DNA of 30,011 bases. Source: Isoetes engelmannii. Taxonomy: Eukaryota > Streptophyta > Lycopodiopsida > Isoetales > Isoetaceae. Position 1 is the first letter of the stretch, and each line of letters opens with the position of its first letter. The position numbers and the translations under genes are program-made. Below the pieces are notes generated by a model. It saw only the letters and a program-made list of their open reading frames with translations. It was not told the DNA's origin and searched no databases. Positions 1-12,471 of this stretch are shown here, one piece after another. The stretch spans positions 1-30,011 of the forward strand of contig JAANSK020317039.1 of NCBI GenBank assembly GCA_011763485.2. The letters are read 5' to 3'.

Positions 1-170
1 CCCCTCCCAAAACCCCCACCCACTCAAAAAGGCTGAGCATGTATGTGATCTGAAAATTAGGAGCAGTTTATTTTTATGCACATTTTAGGCTTATGATAAT
101 ACTGTACTAAACAAAATAGACAACATTTCTGCATCTATCTGTGCTTCAGTTTTGTAATGTCATGCTATAG

Positions 171-3100
171 GTACACGAAGCCATTCCGAGGTGCAAGGAG
201 AAATTTTGGAGGGCCTTGTAGCTCGTATTGTGAGCCCACGTAGTACAAAGAGATTGCAGGATGTTCTACAACGAATTCCTCCTCCCCCATACAAAGAAGG
301 TATCAGTTCTAAAGCGATTTATTATGTAGGATGGAGTATTGGGATAAGTATCCTTAGTGGCATGGTATATGGGGTGCATTTGCTTTTGTTTTTATGGTAC
401 AGGTGTCTCATCTAGGCGATCATCATTGCGCAAGGTAAAGTTCAAAATTAGCTATGTTGGAGTAGAGCCTTTTTCTTGATATGTTGTGCAAAGATCTGTA
501 AGAGAACATTAACAATGTTCAAGTTAAAAGAAGTTTTATTGCCTGCAGGTGAGCTTCAACTTGGTCCTGGACTTCGAGAAATTTGTGCAGCGAATCGGCA
601 AAATGAGCAGCAAGTAATCCTTTTTCCTGATGTGCACGGTGCAAAATGAATACATATAATGACATTAAACGAACAAGAACCCTGTCCAAATTTCCAATAA
701 AAGAGTTTTACATATTAAAGTTTCTCGTCATTACTGGCATACCTTTTGGGATGCAAAGCATGCCTCTATATAAATCTTGCATGTCTCAGTTAAAAAAAGT
801 TAAAAGAGTAAACCACAAATATATGTTTTAGAAAAGGGAAAGATTAAGTGGTTATTTTCGATCTGGTAAGTTCTTTTCATGGATTTTCTGTTATCTTCTA
901 CATGTTATTAAAGTCTAAAGAGGATAGCTTTTCTTGACATATCTGAAGAGGAGCTCAGGAGTTTAGGATTATCTCATGAGAGTTCCAAAGTGCCATGTGA
1001 GTTTGTCCATTTATTGGTGCTTTTAAATAAATTAGGCAATCTGAAAGGATGTGCTTGAGTTATTTCGATCTTCAAGCTCTAGCAATGAAGAGAGAGATCA
1101 GCATTTTCTAAAGATGTCTTGATCTCCTTAAAAGCAGAATTGTGCGCACATTGCGAGTTCTCACCATGAAGTTTCCCTTCTGAAGATCCATGATATGCAG
1201 ATCATTCTTCAAGCCTTTTTTGCTTATCAAACTTAGCAGACCAAGCATTAGCTCCTGCATACCTTAACCTTCTTTGCAATGACAGTTTAGTTGGGGTCTT
1301 TGGCACATGAGAATGATCAGCAGTTTCAGGTCAAAACTCTGCAGGTGTTGAAATGGAAGAAAAAGAGTTAGCGTCAGCTGTTTTTATGGGGGCCTCCATC
1401 TTCATACAAGCACATTTCCATTGGAGCTAGATGTAGGGGTAAAATCAAAATATCTCGTGCTTTTGTCATGCTGCAAGGGGAGTATTTTGGATTTATTGTT
1501 AGCTTATAAGATCCACCAACTTGAAGGATATTGCAAATGCAGCAGATAATTAGAAATATGGAGCAGAGTAATAACAAGACTTGGCATGCTGAATCCACGG
1601 AGCTAGGGCAATGCGTGTCATCAGAGAGCAGTTGTCATGCATAGAAGTTTTCCAACTAAGCACAAAATGACCCAGTTGGCATGCCATATATTGTTATGTG
1701 CATCAGGCACGTGTGGCTAAGCCAGAACTGTGTAGTTGTCTTAGTCAGGTGCATGATTTTAGCAATTTATTTTTCCTTCGTCCTGTTGACAATAATGCCT
1801 TGGATATCCCAAGTTGGTATCAGCAAATAATCATCAAGCTTGAGGAAAATCTGTGAGATTTTGACAAGAGCCTTTTCTTCCTCTAATACTTTCATCCTGG
1901 AATCCTTCACCCATTAGAAAACGATACAATGAGTCTTATGGATTTTTGGGAGATTTGAGGTTTTTAAATTTGAAATTCATCAGATCATCAGAAGCGTTCT
2001 CCACTCTTAATGTCAGAAGTCTGACCTGGTTTAAATTGATCAGTCGTTTGGCCTTGGAATGGTGGTAGTGATCTACTTCTCCAGTCAGTTTATAATGAGA
2101 AAAATGTGTGATTTTTCAGCAAGAGTCATTTGGCATCGTTGGGGTTGTGGTATCTGCCAGTTGAATATGATCAAGAATTTGCATATCTTCCAAAATTTCA
2201 GTCAATCCTGTCATAGGTGCGATATACCTGAAAACTTAGGTATTAAATTTCAGTTCCTCAAAGGATTGGATAAACCATTTTTGTTCAGTGTTCAAGGGCG
2301 AAATATCACAAACAGACCTTTCTGATTTCCGGTGCTTAACGGAAAGATCTCTTCTAACATTGGCTGGTATTTGCATGGTTATAGAATGGTTCTCATTGTA
2401 GCAGGTTTTATCATGGATGACGGAGAAGTTCACCTCTTTAGTATAATCCGTGGCACATGCCCAATGGGGCTTTGCCCTATCTCTAGAGCAGTGGCTCCAT
2501 TATAAATTGTCTAAAGTGCTTTAGGACGGTAACATTTACTTCTCTGCAAAGAGTGGCATAACCTGGCCCAATTGTAATTATATATGTTCAATATTAAAGA
2601 GCACCAAAGTGCATATATCTTAAACTTTTGTTTTGATTTTTCCACTCGTGCAATGTTTAAATTTTTATTCAACATTTTATAAATGATTGATTAGGAAGTA
2701 GTAGTCATTATGCAGCTGCTAATCTATGTTCAACACAATTGGCAGCAAATCAAGGCACTTTTACAGGCTGTTGGTCCCAACTTTTGTTGCGATTGGGCAG
2801 ACTGGTTTGGGAAGAATAACTCTGCGACTCCTTCTACTACGCTTTTTTCAAAGTTCTTACAAGCGGCACCAGGCAATTATGCCACCCTTAAGTTGCAGGT
2901 TTGTGGACCGAGTATATATACTAACTATGGATAATGTTAACTTGGAACAAGTAGATATGTGCACTATGTGGCTTCTGCACATAGAGAAGGAAAAGGTCAT
3001 GTTCCTTGAAATTCTGCTTGCAAGGACGATTTTGCTGGTTTCGACTAATAAGTACCACCCGTAGGAAATAATACGGCTACTTCGTCAGCGTAAGATGCCA

Positions 3101-6100
3101 GTCCGTTTCAAGTGTAGATCTACTGCAAGTAGTGGATTTGATGAACAGTTTAAAATGGTAATACATGTGCTGGAAGATTCAGTTTTTCGGAAATACCAGA
3201 AGGAAATGAAGTAAGGTTTCCTCGCCACCCTGTACCATCCCATATACCAAAATTCTCAGTTTTCACTTTTTCTTCTAATGCAGGAGCAACCCTGGTCTAT
3301 GGCCCCTATATAGAGGTACATGATTTATGTCATAAAGGCTGCATGACGCTAAAAATCAGACCCTTGTGACTCTTGGTCCTTGTTGCTTTTCAGGATTCTT
3401 TGTAGATGTTGTGCTTCATGACGACCCTTACTTTGCAAACAAGCAGAAAAGCATCTTCACAAGGGAGTCTAGTTTTGTAGCTCCAGACCAGGTTGAGCAA
3501 GACGATACATTAGCAGATGAAAGTGAACACCTGATGTTGAAGTTGAAGTTCTTAACATACAAGGTAATCCATTCACCTTATTTTATACAATTATAAGCTG
3601 TATGAGATTGAAAGGCTCATTTTTCTATCTCAGCATCTAATTTTTTTGAGTCTTTCTACTGTCTCTCCCACACTAGAGAGTTTGTTACTTACCATAAGGA
3701 TGTTCCAGTTTTATTATTTTAATGGGTAGATGACCAGAGAGAGAGTGATAAAGTAGGAAGACCTTTGACATTTGATAGTTGCACTGCTATAGGAGCAGGA
3801 AAATCTGAAGTGCTTTGTCATAATTGCACCACTAACTAACTATCATAGTTAATGTACCACTATGTTAGCTGGCGCCTATGTAACTCCATTTACACATCAC
3901 TGGTTCCGAGCAATTCTGAGTGGCAGGTAATAAAGAATCACTTAATTAAAAGCTTTCACCTCATTACCAGTACTTGATTGCAGTTTCCCACCGCACTTTA
4001 ATGCCTGTTTCTGCAGGTTAGGACTTTTGAGTCGTAGCTTGTTGGTCATCATTTGTATTCACCTGGCATTCTAATATGGTATTGATCCGTTTAAACATGA
4101 ATGGGTTGATCCATTTGTCTTGCTATGAATGTGAGCAAGGACGAACCAAGATATACGAATATTGTGTGAAATAAAGGTAGTGCGGCTCCAATGGAGTCTT
4201 CTGACGCAGCATTCTGAATCATATCTTGCGGCTAGTCCTACAAATAGCCGATAAGTGGTTACTTCGTTCGGGTCTATGGCTCAGGGACGCGTCAGCTGCA
4301 ATTGGATCCCCTTCTGCATGACGACAGTACAAGCTGCCATGCCATCATATTTAAGTTAACTCGTATTTTGATAGCTATTCCAAATTGTATAACAGCTCTT
4401 ATTATTGTTTATATTTTTGTTGTTATTTTTTTGTCATTGTTATCCTTACCAGACATTGTAATCATTTGATCTTGCAGTTGCGAACTTTCCTCATTCGAAA
4501 TGGCTTGGATATTCTTTTTACTAAAGGCCCGTATGCATATAAGGAATACTATTTCAGGTTTGCACTATACCTTGGTTTTATTGGGGAAACAGTTTATGTT
4601 ATGGTATTCACTGTGAGGACCCGCTTTGCAGGCAGATGAAGCTTTGGGGGACATCAGCTGAGAAGCAACGGGAACTAAGCCAGATGTTAGATGAATGGTG
4701 TGGATATTCTTACAAAAATTTATTGAGATGTATTTGCTGGTCTATCTACGCTTGACGACTACGTTTTTAGGGCTATGTACATTCTAAAAAAGGTGCCAAC
4801 TGGTAGGCTAAACAACAGCACCTACTTGTCTGAAGCTGAACCTTTCTTAGAACAGTATGCAAAACGTAGTCCACAGAATCAACGCTTGGTTGGACAGGCT
4901 GGCACTTCTGTCAAAGTTGAGGACTTCATTGCCCTTGTTAATGAAGATGAAATTAAAGACGAAGAAGGTGAACGTTATGTGTTAGATGAGAATGTTGCCA
5001 ATGCGTCTCAAAGAACATCGTTTGCGGGGGAGGATTTAAAAGCCAAAGGCATGCTTATTTTTTTTCCAGGTATTATGCCATGACATTGTACTTCTTCTGA
5101 TGTCATGTCATGGTGAGCTGAGTTAATTTAGAAAGGTAAGTGCACAGCATTTTATTTTGTCACTGGAGTGGAAGTTGTCACTGGAGTGGAAGAGAAGGAA
5201 CATGTATCTGATCTGACAATTCGAATAGAGAAGAAATAAAGTATAGATTGAACAAACGAGTGGAAAGCCTCAGAATGCATTTCCATGGTGTTATAAAGGG
5301 GTACTACCTCGTCTGGCCCATTTAACATGACAAGTTTCAGCTCCATTAAGATTCCCGCAATTTGGACTTTGATACCATTGTTTGTTCACTGCTGATACTA
5401 TTCTGGCAACCTGCTTTCCTTATGCAATGTGAAAAAATCCCAGCTGGGTGTAACTCTGATGGTTCGCTAGCCTTTAGCCAGATTGGATCAGCATCTCATG
5501 CCATATATGGTTTGAAAAACGCCCTGCTTCTCTTAGTTATGGTCTAATATGCATTTGCGCTTGACAAGCAAATGCAGCCTGTTTTTGGACATGCATGTTT
5601 TGCCGCTGTGAACAACGCCTTTCCTGCATTGCATATAGTGTAAGTTATTGTTCTCTAGTAGAAGTTGGTAAGATTCTAATGCGATAAAATTCCGGACATG
5701 TTCCTTTCTAGGAATTCCGGGCTGTGGTAAGTCTGCTGTGGCTAAGGAGATCTTAAATATAGAAGGTGCACTTGGTGGACGGCCAATGAGAAGTTTAATG
5801 GGGGACCTAATAAAAGGTAATTAATTAGCTCTAGTAGATGTCTATCCACAGCATTAAGTTTTAGGATGAGCTCTCTATTTAGTTGAATTATTTTTAACAG
5901 GGAAGTACTGGCAAAAGGTTATTGAGGAACGCAAAAGAACTCCAGGAGTTATCACTTTTGCAGACAAGAATGCTCCTACTGATGAAGTTTGGAAACAGGT
6001 AGGTACATATTTTTAGGATCCTATTTGGCAGAAATTTTGATTGTTCAATAATTACTGGAACTTTTGTGCTGTTTAATTCTGCTTTGGCAGATTGAGAATA

Positions 6101-8103
6101 TCTGTCAAGTGACCGACGCCGTTGCAGTGCCTGTTGTACCGGACTCGGACGGTGGGTGTATAAGGAACGCAAATTTTTTAAGTAGTCCATGGTAGTTTAT
6201 TTGTTGTAGCAGCAAGTTCCCTGCGCCTCGTTTTTCTAGTTTCTGTTTGTTGTATGTTTTTTGCGTGTGTTCTCTATGCATCAATGGAACAGTTAAATTG
6301 CAGGTACTGAGACTAATCCATATTCACTTGATGTACTGGCAACCTTTATCTTCCGTGTTCTCCAGCGTGTTAATCATCCGGTAAATTGAGTTTATTGCCT
6401 CCTTGCCCATATCATGTGTTGTCTCTTATGAAGTATATTTCAAACCTCAGAATGCATAGTAAATTGGTTCTTTTCGTTTAGGGTAACCTTGACAAGAATG
6501 CACCCTACCCTGGATATGTTATGCTGATGTTTTATAACCTATATGAAGGAAAGGTACTATGATATCAATACCTGCATAGTTTTCTCCGCATGCCGTTCCA
6601 TTAAAAAGTTTCTATGCAGGATCGAAAAGAATTTGAAGCTGCGCTGAAAAGACGTTTTGGGCATATAGTCAGAATGCCGGTCCTGAAATCGGAGAGGTTG
6701 ATTCTCATGCCCGAACTTTCCTTTCCTGAAGAGATTTCTTTACTGTGTGTACTATATAGGAGTAAATGCATGTCAAAGCAAACAAATTCTCACTTCTCTT
6801 TTTCATTTATCCTTAAGCCATGTTTCTCTATTTCAGACCTCCGATGCCAACAGCTATAAGAGATGCACTGAAGGAGGGGTTGACTTTATATAGACTACAT
6901 AGCGCCAAGCATGGAAAGTATGAAAAATAGATTAAAATTGCCAGAATTGCCGTCTCTCCAATGCATATTAATTAGTCCATGTTTACTTCCCTGAATGTTT
7001 CAGGGAAGAGCCTTTGAAAGGCAGTTTCAGAAATGAATGGGCAATGTGGGAAAAGAAACTCAAACAAGTATTTTTTGCAAATTCAGCATATTTCAGTGCA
7101 ATCCAGGTAATACAACATGGACCCGCTGCACATAATCTTCATTGTTATTTTCAACCTATCTCAATGGAAGCTGTTCTGCAGGTACCTTTTGAGGAAACTG
7201 TGAAAACAGTCAGAGAACAGCTGGAAGCAGTTGCAACGGGAGGCTTTCAGATACACATACCTATTTCTACGACAGAGCGTGCATTCCGCTCGTTTACATA
7301 TGCTGCATTGACATTGCCGGTGCAAGATGTGATTAGTGTTTTAAATAAGGTATAGGAAAGTCTGTTTGGTCATTCAACTTATCGACTGAGTTTGAATTTG
7401 AATCTACTTCCTATGAGCTGGCTGGCAGGTTTCAAATTCCAATAAGCAAGTGAAAGAATTTTTTGGTGACAAGCAACTACAGCTAAAGGAAGCTCATGTG
7501 ACTCTTGCTCACAAGCGATCCCATGGGATTGCTGCTGTTGCTGCCTATGGGGATGCCAGAGGAACAAAGGTTCCAGTAGAGCTTTCGGCGCTGTTATTTT
7601 CTCAGAAGCACTGTGCTTTTGAAGCCCATATATGCTCCCACAACCCAAACAACATAGCTTCAAAAAATGCTTGGCCCCATGTCACGGTAAGGTCTTTCAC
7701 TGTTGTTGTTGCTGTTAAAAGTGCAGATTGATCATAGTCAAAACGCCCCAACCTTCAACAATTTTAGGCTAATCCTTCAAATGATCTTTGTATCATAAAG
7801 GACTGTTGGGAAAACCTAACTCCGTCACTAAATCCTTAACCAGCACTTTGTATTGCCCCCGCATTCCAACATGAGGTGGAAATTGTGGTTTTGAACAGAA
7901 AGGAATATGCTAAGAACCTTAAGAATACTATGTCGTGGATTCACAAACACAGTTTTAAATATTTTGCATATTTACAGGTATGGACAGCACCTGACTGCCA
8001 AGCCAAAGAATCAAACAATTTACCAGAGTTGGTTACACAGGGGTTGGCTAAACGTGTGAATATAGAACCTGTTAGACTAGCTGGAGTGATGGAGTTTGTA
8101 TAG
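171..8103 (+). CDS. RNL: Plant-type tRNA ligase (RNA-repair enzyme), 3' part of gene, 20 exons
   Basis: Trifunctional enzyme (ligase, 5'-OH kinase, cyclic phosphodiesterase) that joins tRNA halves after intron excision; in plants it also splices bZIP60-type mRNA. Exons read: 171-299, 549-613, 2746-2898, 3065-3210, 3284-3315, 3394-3563, 4478-4557, 4632-4697, 4771-5069, 5712-5816, 5901-5998, 6091-6151, 6304-6380, 6482-6553, 6620-6696, 6837-6917, 7004-7106, 7182-7349, 7429-7686, 7978-8103. All introns are GT-AG, phases are consistent throughout, and the 787 residues contain no stop. The nucleotidyltransferase motif IV region (EILEGLVARIV) is at residues 10-20 and motif V-like LKLKFLTYK ends at 231. 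The kinase P-loop GIPGCGKS is at 380-387. The two HxT motifs of the 2H phosphoesterase domain are HVTLAH at 683 and HVT at 744, followed by WTA. The sequence closely follows Arabidopsis RNL as I recall it. The start codon and ligase lysine lie upstream of the window. It looks functional. Confidence 0.93.
614..2745 (+). other. Long intron (2.1 kb) of the tRNA ligase gene
   Basis: This intron lies between the exon ending NEQQ and the exon starting QIKALLQ. It is by far the longest intron in the visible gene. Short open stretches occur on both strands, but none has a protein motif I recognise. No LTR, target-site duplication or poly-A tail was found that would mark a single inserted element, so its extra length may be old, decayed repeat DNA. 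Confidence 0.7.
3564..4477 (+). other. 914-bp intron of the tRNA ligase gene
   Basis: This intron separates LKLKFLTYK from LRTFLIRNG, a join that recreates the continuous motif seen in other plant tRNA ligases. I see no gene, tail or duplicated structure within it. Confidence 0.75.
5070..5711 (+). other. 642-bp intron directly before the kinase P-loop
   Basis: The donor follows FFPG and the acceptor precedes IPGCGKS, so the Walker A motif is split by the intron in phase 1. Near 5158-5192 a 17-base unit (GTCACTGGAGTGGAAG with flank) occurs twice in tandem. Nothing else is recognisable. Confidence 0.75.
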
Positions 8104-8240
8104 GTATGCGTTGTATAGAAGCAATTGTAGCTTGAGGTTCCAATTTTTGTTGTCCATAAAGATATGGAGTTTGGAACTGTTTCCTGGTAGTTTAATCATT
8201 TGCTTATCATTTGAGATATATTCAAGGGTAGCAACGGAGT

Positions 8241-8565
8241 ATGGGAAACTCATTCTAAACAATGGATCCAGAGATTTGTAGATATAATTGGGACAGTTTT
8301 AAAAAATTTGAATACTACTGGAGTTTTGAAATGAACAAGCCTTGAGGAATAAACTCTGGCATTCTTACCATTCTATTTGAGTGCTGCAGTCAGACAGTTT
8401 GAGCATGAGAAACTCATTTTAAACAATGGATCCAGAGATTTGTAGATATAATTGGGACAGTTTTAAAAAATTTGAACATAATTGGGCTTTTGAGGTGAAC
8501 AAGCCTTGAGGAATAAACTCTGACATTCTTACCGTTCTACTTGAGTACCACAGTCAGACATAGTT
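8241..8565. repeat. 164-bp tandem duplication in the 3' flank of the tRNA ligase gene
   Basis: Copy 1 is about 8241-8404 and copy 2 about 8405-8565, directly adjoining and highly similar. Each copy contains an AATAAA hexamer (8348-8353 and 8512-8517), so the duplication may include the 3' untranslated region and a candidate polyadenylation signal. The stop codon is at 8101-8103, placing the first hexamer about 245 bases downstream. Confidence 0.9.
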
Positions 8566-8941
8566 AAAAAGCAAGCGTTTTGGTTTCTAACATCAACATA
8601 ATGTTCTTTAAGGTGAATGCATGGGGCAGGACCCATAACCAATGTTGGTGTTCTGTGTGCATGGTCCAGGGCGTTGAAAATGTCTTGTCCTTCTTTAAGG
8701 TAATAATGTATATTAAATCAAGTTTATGATCTAATAGTTTGCTAATGGGCTCTTTCTTATGAATCCTTTGAGGGCTCTTTTTTACGAGTCCTTTGAGTGT
8801 GTAGACATTCGAGAGCTGGCTGAAATCCTTTGAAATTATAATTCGCTTAGAGTTGATAATAGAATTGTGGGTTATGAAAATGAGATGCATGGAACCTCTA
8901 GGAATCTCCTATTGACGTGAAGAAAAAAAACAACAGGGTGT

Positions 8942-9043
8942 ATGAGAATGTGAAAAAGTGACTATATAGTCATATGTGATGACATAGCGCGCATGAGAAG
9001 GTGAAAAAGTGAGTATATGGTCACATGTGATGACATGGCTTGC
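8942..9043. repeat. 51-bp tandem duplication
   Basis: Copies begin at 8942 and 8993. Both contain ATGAGAA, GTGAAAAAGTGA and CATATGTGATGACAT or CACATGTGATGACAT blocks with scattered substitutions. The second copy merges into the dispersed repeat at 9018-9086. Confidence 0.8.
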
Positions 9044-9086
9044 ACGTCATCGAGGATATGTTAGAGTGATATTTCTATCTCTAACA
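9018..9086. repeat. Dispersed repeat, copy A (partner at 14331-14384)
   Basis: Two blocks, TGGTCACATGTGATGACATG and GATATTTCTATCTCTAACA, occur here in the same order and orientation as at 14331-14384. They are separated by about 28 bases here and about 14 there. This points to two remnants of one repeat family of unknown class. Confidence 0.75.
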
Positions 9087-10129
9087 TCCCTTCTGAAATG
9101 TGACTCTAACTGAATTGAAAAGAAACACCTGAAACTGAAGTTCAAAGTGATGTTAACTGCAGGATCTTCTGATATGATCTTATGATATGAAACAACCGCG
9201 AGAGTGGTCCACATTGAATGGGTTGGCAAAAAATATGGTAAATTCTATGTATTTAATACTCCTAGATGTTGTCTACTAATATAACGACAAGGGATATTAA
9301 TATTCCAAGGAGACATTTGACAACCATGGTAATATTGATGAAAGGGGTAGTAGAGGCACTACCATTGGGTTGGGGTCGTGATATTATTAGTTGGGTCGAG
9401 CTTGAAGAAAAAAGATATTGGATAATATTCCATATGATGAGCCAAGTATTCTAACTAAAGGCAAGGAGCTATTTTAATTTAAAAGGCTAAAGTCGTGAAG
9501 AGATTTTTAAATAGAAGCTAAACTTCAGCTGGACATATCTTTGCAGCCAGAGCTCCGTTTGAGGCAATTTTTACTTGCTTAGAATTGTCTCAGAGTCTAG
9601 TTTCCGAATTAGGGCATAGTTTATTCGCTTGAGCGAATAATGGCTGAAAGCATGACAAGGGGTCACAGATGGCTGCCACAACGACATCACAGTTTGTGAC
9701 TATTGCCTTTATCTCTTGCTTCGGGAAATTCGGGGGAATTCTTGTAAGCCTCTGGACCAATTTGAGATTTAGCTTGTCACCTTAAAAAACGCAAGAAAAG
9801 TTCCTGCTAGATATAGCCATTTTCTTTGGGTTTTCCGATGGGGTAACAAATAAGTATAGTAGTATGCCGGATAGGTCTGGAACAACAGGGAATATGCTAG
9901 TTTAGGCCAAAAAATTTCCAGATCCAACTTATCTATTCTCTAAGTCAATTATTGTTCGGAGTCTAAGTGGAGTAGGTTGATCAATCCTTAAAGATAGGAG
10001 CCATAGTTAATGTGTTGTATTTGCCATAATAATCCAGTGGATCCGCTTGGGTGGTTAATGGTGCTCTGCCTATCTATCTTGTTTTGAAGATCTAAATTGT
10101 GTAGAGTCTCATTGATTTGTTGAGTAACT
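9087..10129. other. Intergenic, probable LTR-type repeat debris
   Basis: No gene was recognised. Around 9515-9600 the text resembles untranslated leader or LTR sequence of plant retroelements (GAGCTCCGTTTGAGGC-like wording), but no matching second LTR was found. The open frame at 9266-9454 has no recognisable motif. Confidence 0.4.
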
Positions 10130-10560
10130 GCTGAGTTCAAGGATTAAAGAGAGCAAATTCCTAGAATCGTATCAATTGGTATCAAAATGAAGGTTCCTAA
10201 TTGTTTTGGGAACTATGGGCAATGGGATTAACGGCAGTGGATTCAAAATTTCCTTACTGGAATCAAAGCGGATAATTGGTTACAGTTTAGTTTAGTACAT
10301 CTGATTGGTCGAATGAATTTACAATGAATATTTGGGCACCTCTACTCAACTATAGCGCCTGAGATTGACCAATATATATTGTGCTCTTGGATGACAAGAA
10401 TGGAAGGAATGGAGAAAGGCCACATAACTCTAATATATGCTAACAATGTGAGAAAATTAGGTGGTGCATTGTATACCCGTTACACTTTTATGGAGAAATA
10501 TCAAGCTAAAGCTGCAAAACCATTGCTAATATGACTGTACTTGGGGAAGCCTATGTGAAA
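10130..10560 (+). mobile_element. Possible Copia-like leader, primer-binding site and gag remnant
   Basis: At 10169-10182 the sequence TCAATTGGTATCA resembles the usual end of a Copia LTR (CA), a two-base gap, and the start of the initiator-Met tRNA primer-binding site (TGGTATCA). A few bases on, a frame reads MKVPNCFGNYGQW, like the N-terminal gag pattern F-x-G-x-NY-x-x-W. That frame is soon broken by stops. What is seen is one 8-base match plus a short motif; the element assignment is inference. Confidence 0.35.
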
Positions 10561-10747
10561 AAACCTATGTGAGATCATTCCACTATTGAAGCGATGAAAG
10601 GAACTGGGGAGAATGGAAGACAATTGCTGCAAGCGAGATTGAGGCAACAAAGTAGAAAAGGATGCAGGGAAGGAGCCAGAAACGAAGGCATTAGAAGTGT
10701 CTGCATTTGCTTGTCGTAAGGGCGAGTATTTTGTTGTGGAAACGAGT

Positions 10748-10833
10748 AAAGTATCCTCTCGTGGAGATGAATAACAATAGCCAAACTCCTAAAGTATCTT
10801 CTCATGGAGATGAATAACAATAGCCAAACTCCT
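10748..10833. repeat. 43-bp tandem duplication
   Basis: Copies at 10748-10790 and 10791-10833 differ at two positions (CCTCTCG versus TTCTCAT context). No coding role is seen on either strand. Confidence 0.9.
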
Positions 10834-11384
10834 GACCAAACTGAATGGAGCTTTGCTTTGCCATGATAGCCGAACTGCTTGCCATATGCGATACAAACTT
10901 TGAAAGCCTATTTTGATTTTCTGAGCCCATACCTATTGCTATACAACTCTCTATCCTGATTATGAAATCACAAAAAGCATTTTTGCTTAAGCATGTGGAG
11001 ATCCAGATCATGGAGATATAAAAGTCCGATTGGTCGTAGAAGTCACCTATATTGATATTTGACTTTATTTGCAGGATTGCTTAGCGTCAAGCATTGAACT
11101 CCATGGATAAGCTACCAGATATATGGGTGTTAGATGCGAAATCTCAAATTGCCTCATATCGTACGAGCTTATAAAAAAAATTTGCAAGATGATTTTTTTT
11201 TTTTTTTAATTGGAATAAAGAGTAGAATCATAATTTTTTTATGTATACCATGGTAGATTGGTAAATATGTTTGCAATGTAATAGGTTTTAACATGGTATA
11301 CTGGATATAAATTGAATACCTCTTGAGAGATTGGTATTTGTGCTGCAGCACAATAAGCTTAAACAAGAGTGCTTGATGTATGTG
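10834..11384. other. Intergenic with a long T tract
   Basis: No gene is seen. A T run of about 16-17 bases lies near 11191-11208. It could be the poly-A tail of a minus-strand insertion, but no element body or target-site duplication could be matched to it. Confidence 0.4.
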
Positions 11385-11931
11385 ACGAGCCGGGCGAACT
11401 GACCCGAACCAAAGCCCAAGTGTTTTGCTTCATAAGCATAGAATACTCATCTTGCACAGCTTGGTAGGATCATGGGTTCTTGAAAAATTGCCATTAAGGC
11501 ATAATTGCAATACAGAGTATAGTCAACTAGATAGGATAGTAGGATAAGACCATCACGCTAATCTTTGAGACCTTCGAAGCATTTGAGTAGTTTCAGTAGG
11601 AACTACAACAGCTGCTGCAGATGGTGGCAACTGATAGGTCTCATCCAAGGAGTTATCATCTTCATCTAACATGATATTATCTGGAGATAAAATGTTAAAG
11701 ACTTGGGCTTCACCACAACACGCTACCACATCCAGCACTACACCACCTCTCCTTCAAAGCCCCTGATTTGTCCACTAGTGCAAGAGCCCCTGGCTCTTCT
11801 GGATATCTAACATAATCTTGTTTAATTCTAGATCTCAAGCGAGGTGATCTAGATGGGATAGTATTGTAACAACACAATAACAAATCGGAATAGCTTCTTT
11901 GCAGCGAGAACTGTCCCTTGTCTCTTCCCAT
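11385..11931 (-). mobile_element. Copia-type retrotransposon polyprotein fragment (integrase tail to start of reverse transcriptase)
   Basis: On the minus strand three short stretches occur in the order expected of a Copia pol. They are LRRSQRL near 11556-11580 (the RRSxRxRKPP-like end of integrase), YALMAIFQEP near 11475-11505, and SYQAVQDEYSMLMKQNTW near 11415-11470. The last matches the conserved entry to the reverse transcriptase, AMxxEYxxLxxNxTWxLV. They lie in different frames and are separated by stops, so the copy is dead. The catalytic reverse transcriptase core is absent: similarity ends near 11385. How far the element extends upstream past 11931 is unclear. Confidence 0.65.
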
Positions 11932-12328
11932 CGAATTCTCTTAGGGGGGTTTTCCATGGACTTGAAACCTGCAGGTTTTCTCCATGGATTCAGGTTTACA
12001 TTCAGACGGTTTCAGGTTTGAAACCTGAACAAAAAGTAATCGTCCCCTATTACTTTTCGTTTAGGTCTTGGACCTGATTTGATCAATCGGTACAGGTTTG
12101 TGCTCCGTGGATTAATCGGCTCAGATTTGAGCAAGGTTTTCTTCAGGTCTTGCTGATCATGGGAACTCAAGAAACCTTGCTCCACCTGAGCATTCAGGTC
12201 TGAGGTTCCATGGGAAGTCCCCCTTATACTAGAATCCCCTGCCACCGGCCCACCGCAAGTCAAATCTGACCTTGTGGTTGGCACCTGGCTCTAGCACAGC
12301 CTCTGTCGGATCGGTCGTTCCGGGCTTT
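11932..12328 (-). other. Uncertain upstream part of the Copia fragment
   Basis: An open minus-strand stretch at 12012-12284 (about 90 codons) lies next to the Copia fragment. It may be part of the same decayed polyprotein, but I recognise no domain. Several GGTTTGAAACC-type short inverted words occur at 11960-12030. Confidence 0.3.
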
Positions 12329-12471
12329 GCTTCGAGCCACATTAGATTTCCTCCACCCAATTGAGTGCTGCCACGTCACCTAATAATAACATCAACAATT
12401 CCATACCTAAGGAATTATATTGTATGTTTGGTCTGGCCCCTTATGATTTCAATATTCATAATAAACATCCC
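12329..12471. repeat. Direct repeat, left copy (about 143 bp)
   Basis: Starts at GCTTCGAGCCACATTAG and runs through an AATATTCATA block. It is highly similar to 13252-13394 in the same orientation, offset by 923 bases, and the first 65 bases are identical. It has no TG...CA ends and no recognisable internal domain, so calling it an LTR is not justified. Confidence 0.85.

Noticed and set aside
614-2745. Organelle DNA insertion or a nested gene in the long tRNA ligase intron
   Set aside because: No plastid or mitochondrial gene and no protein domain could be recognised on either strand.
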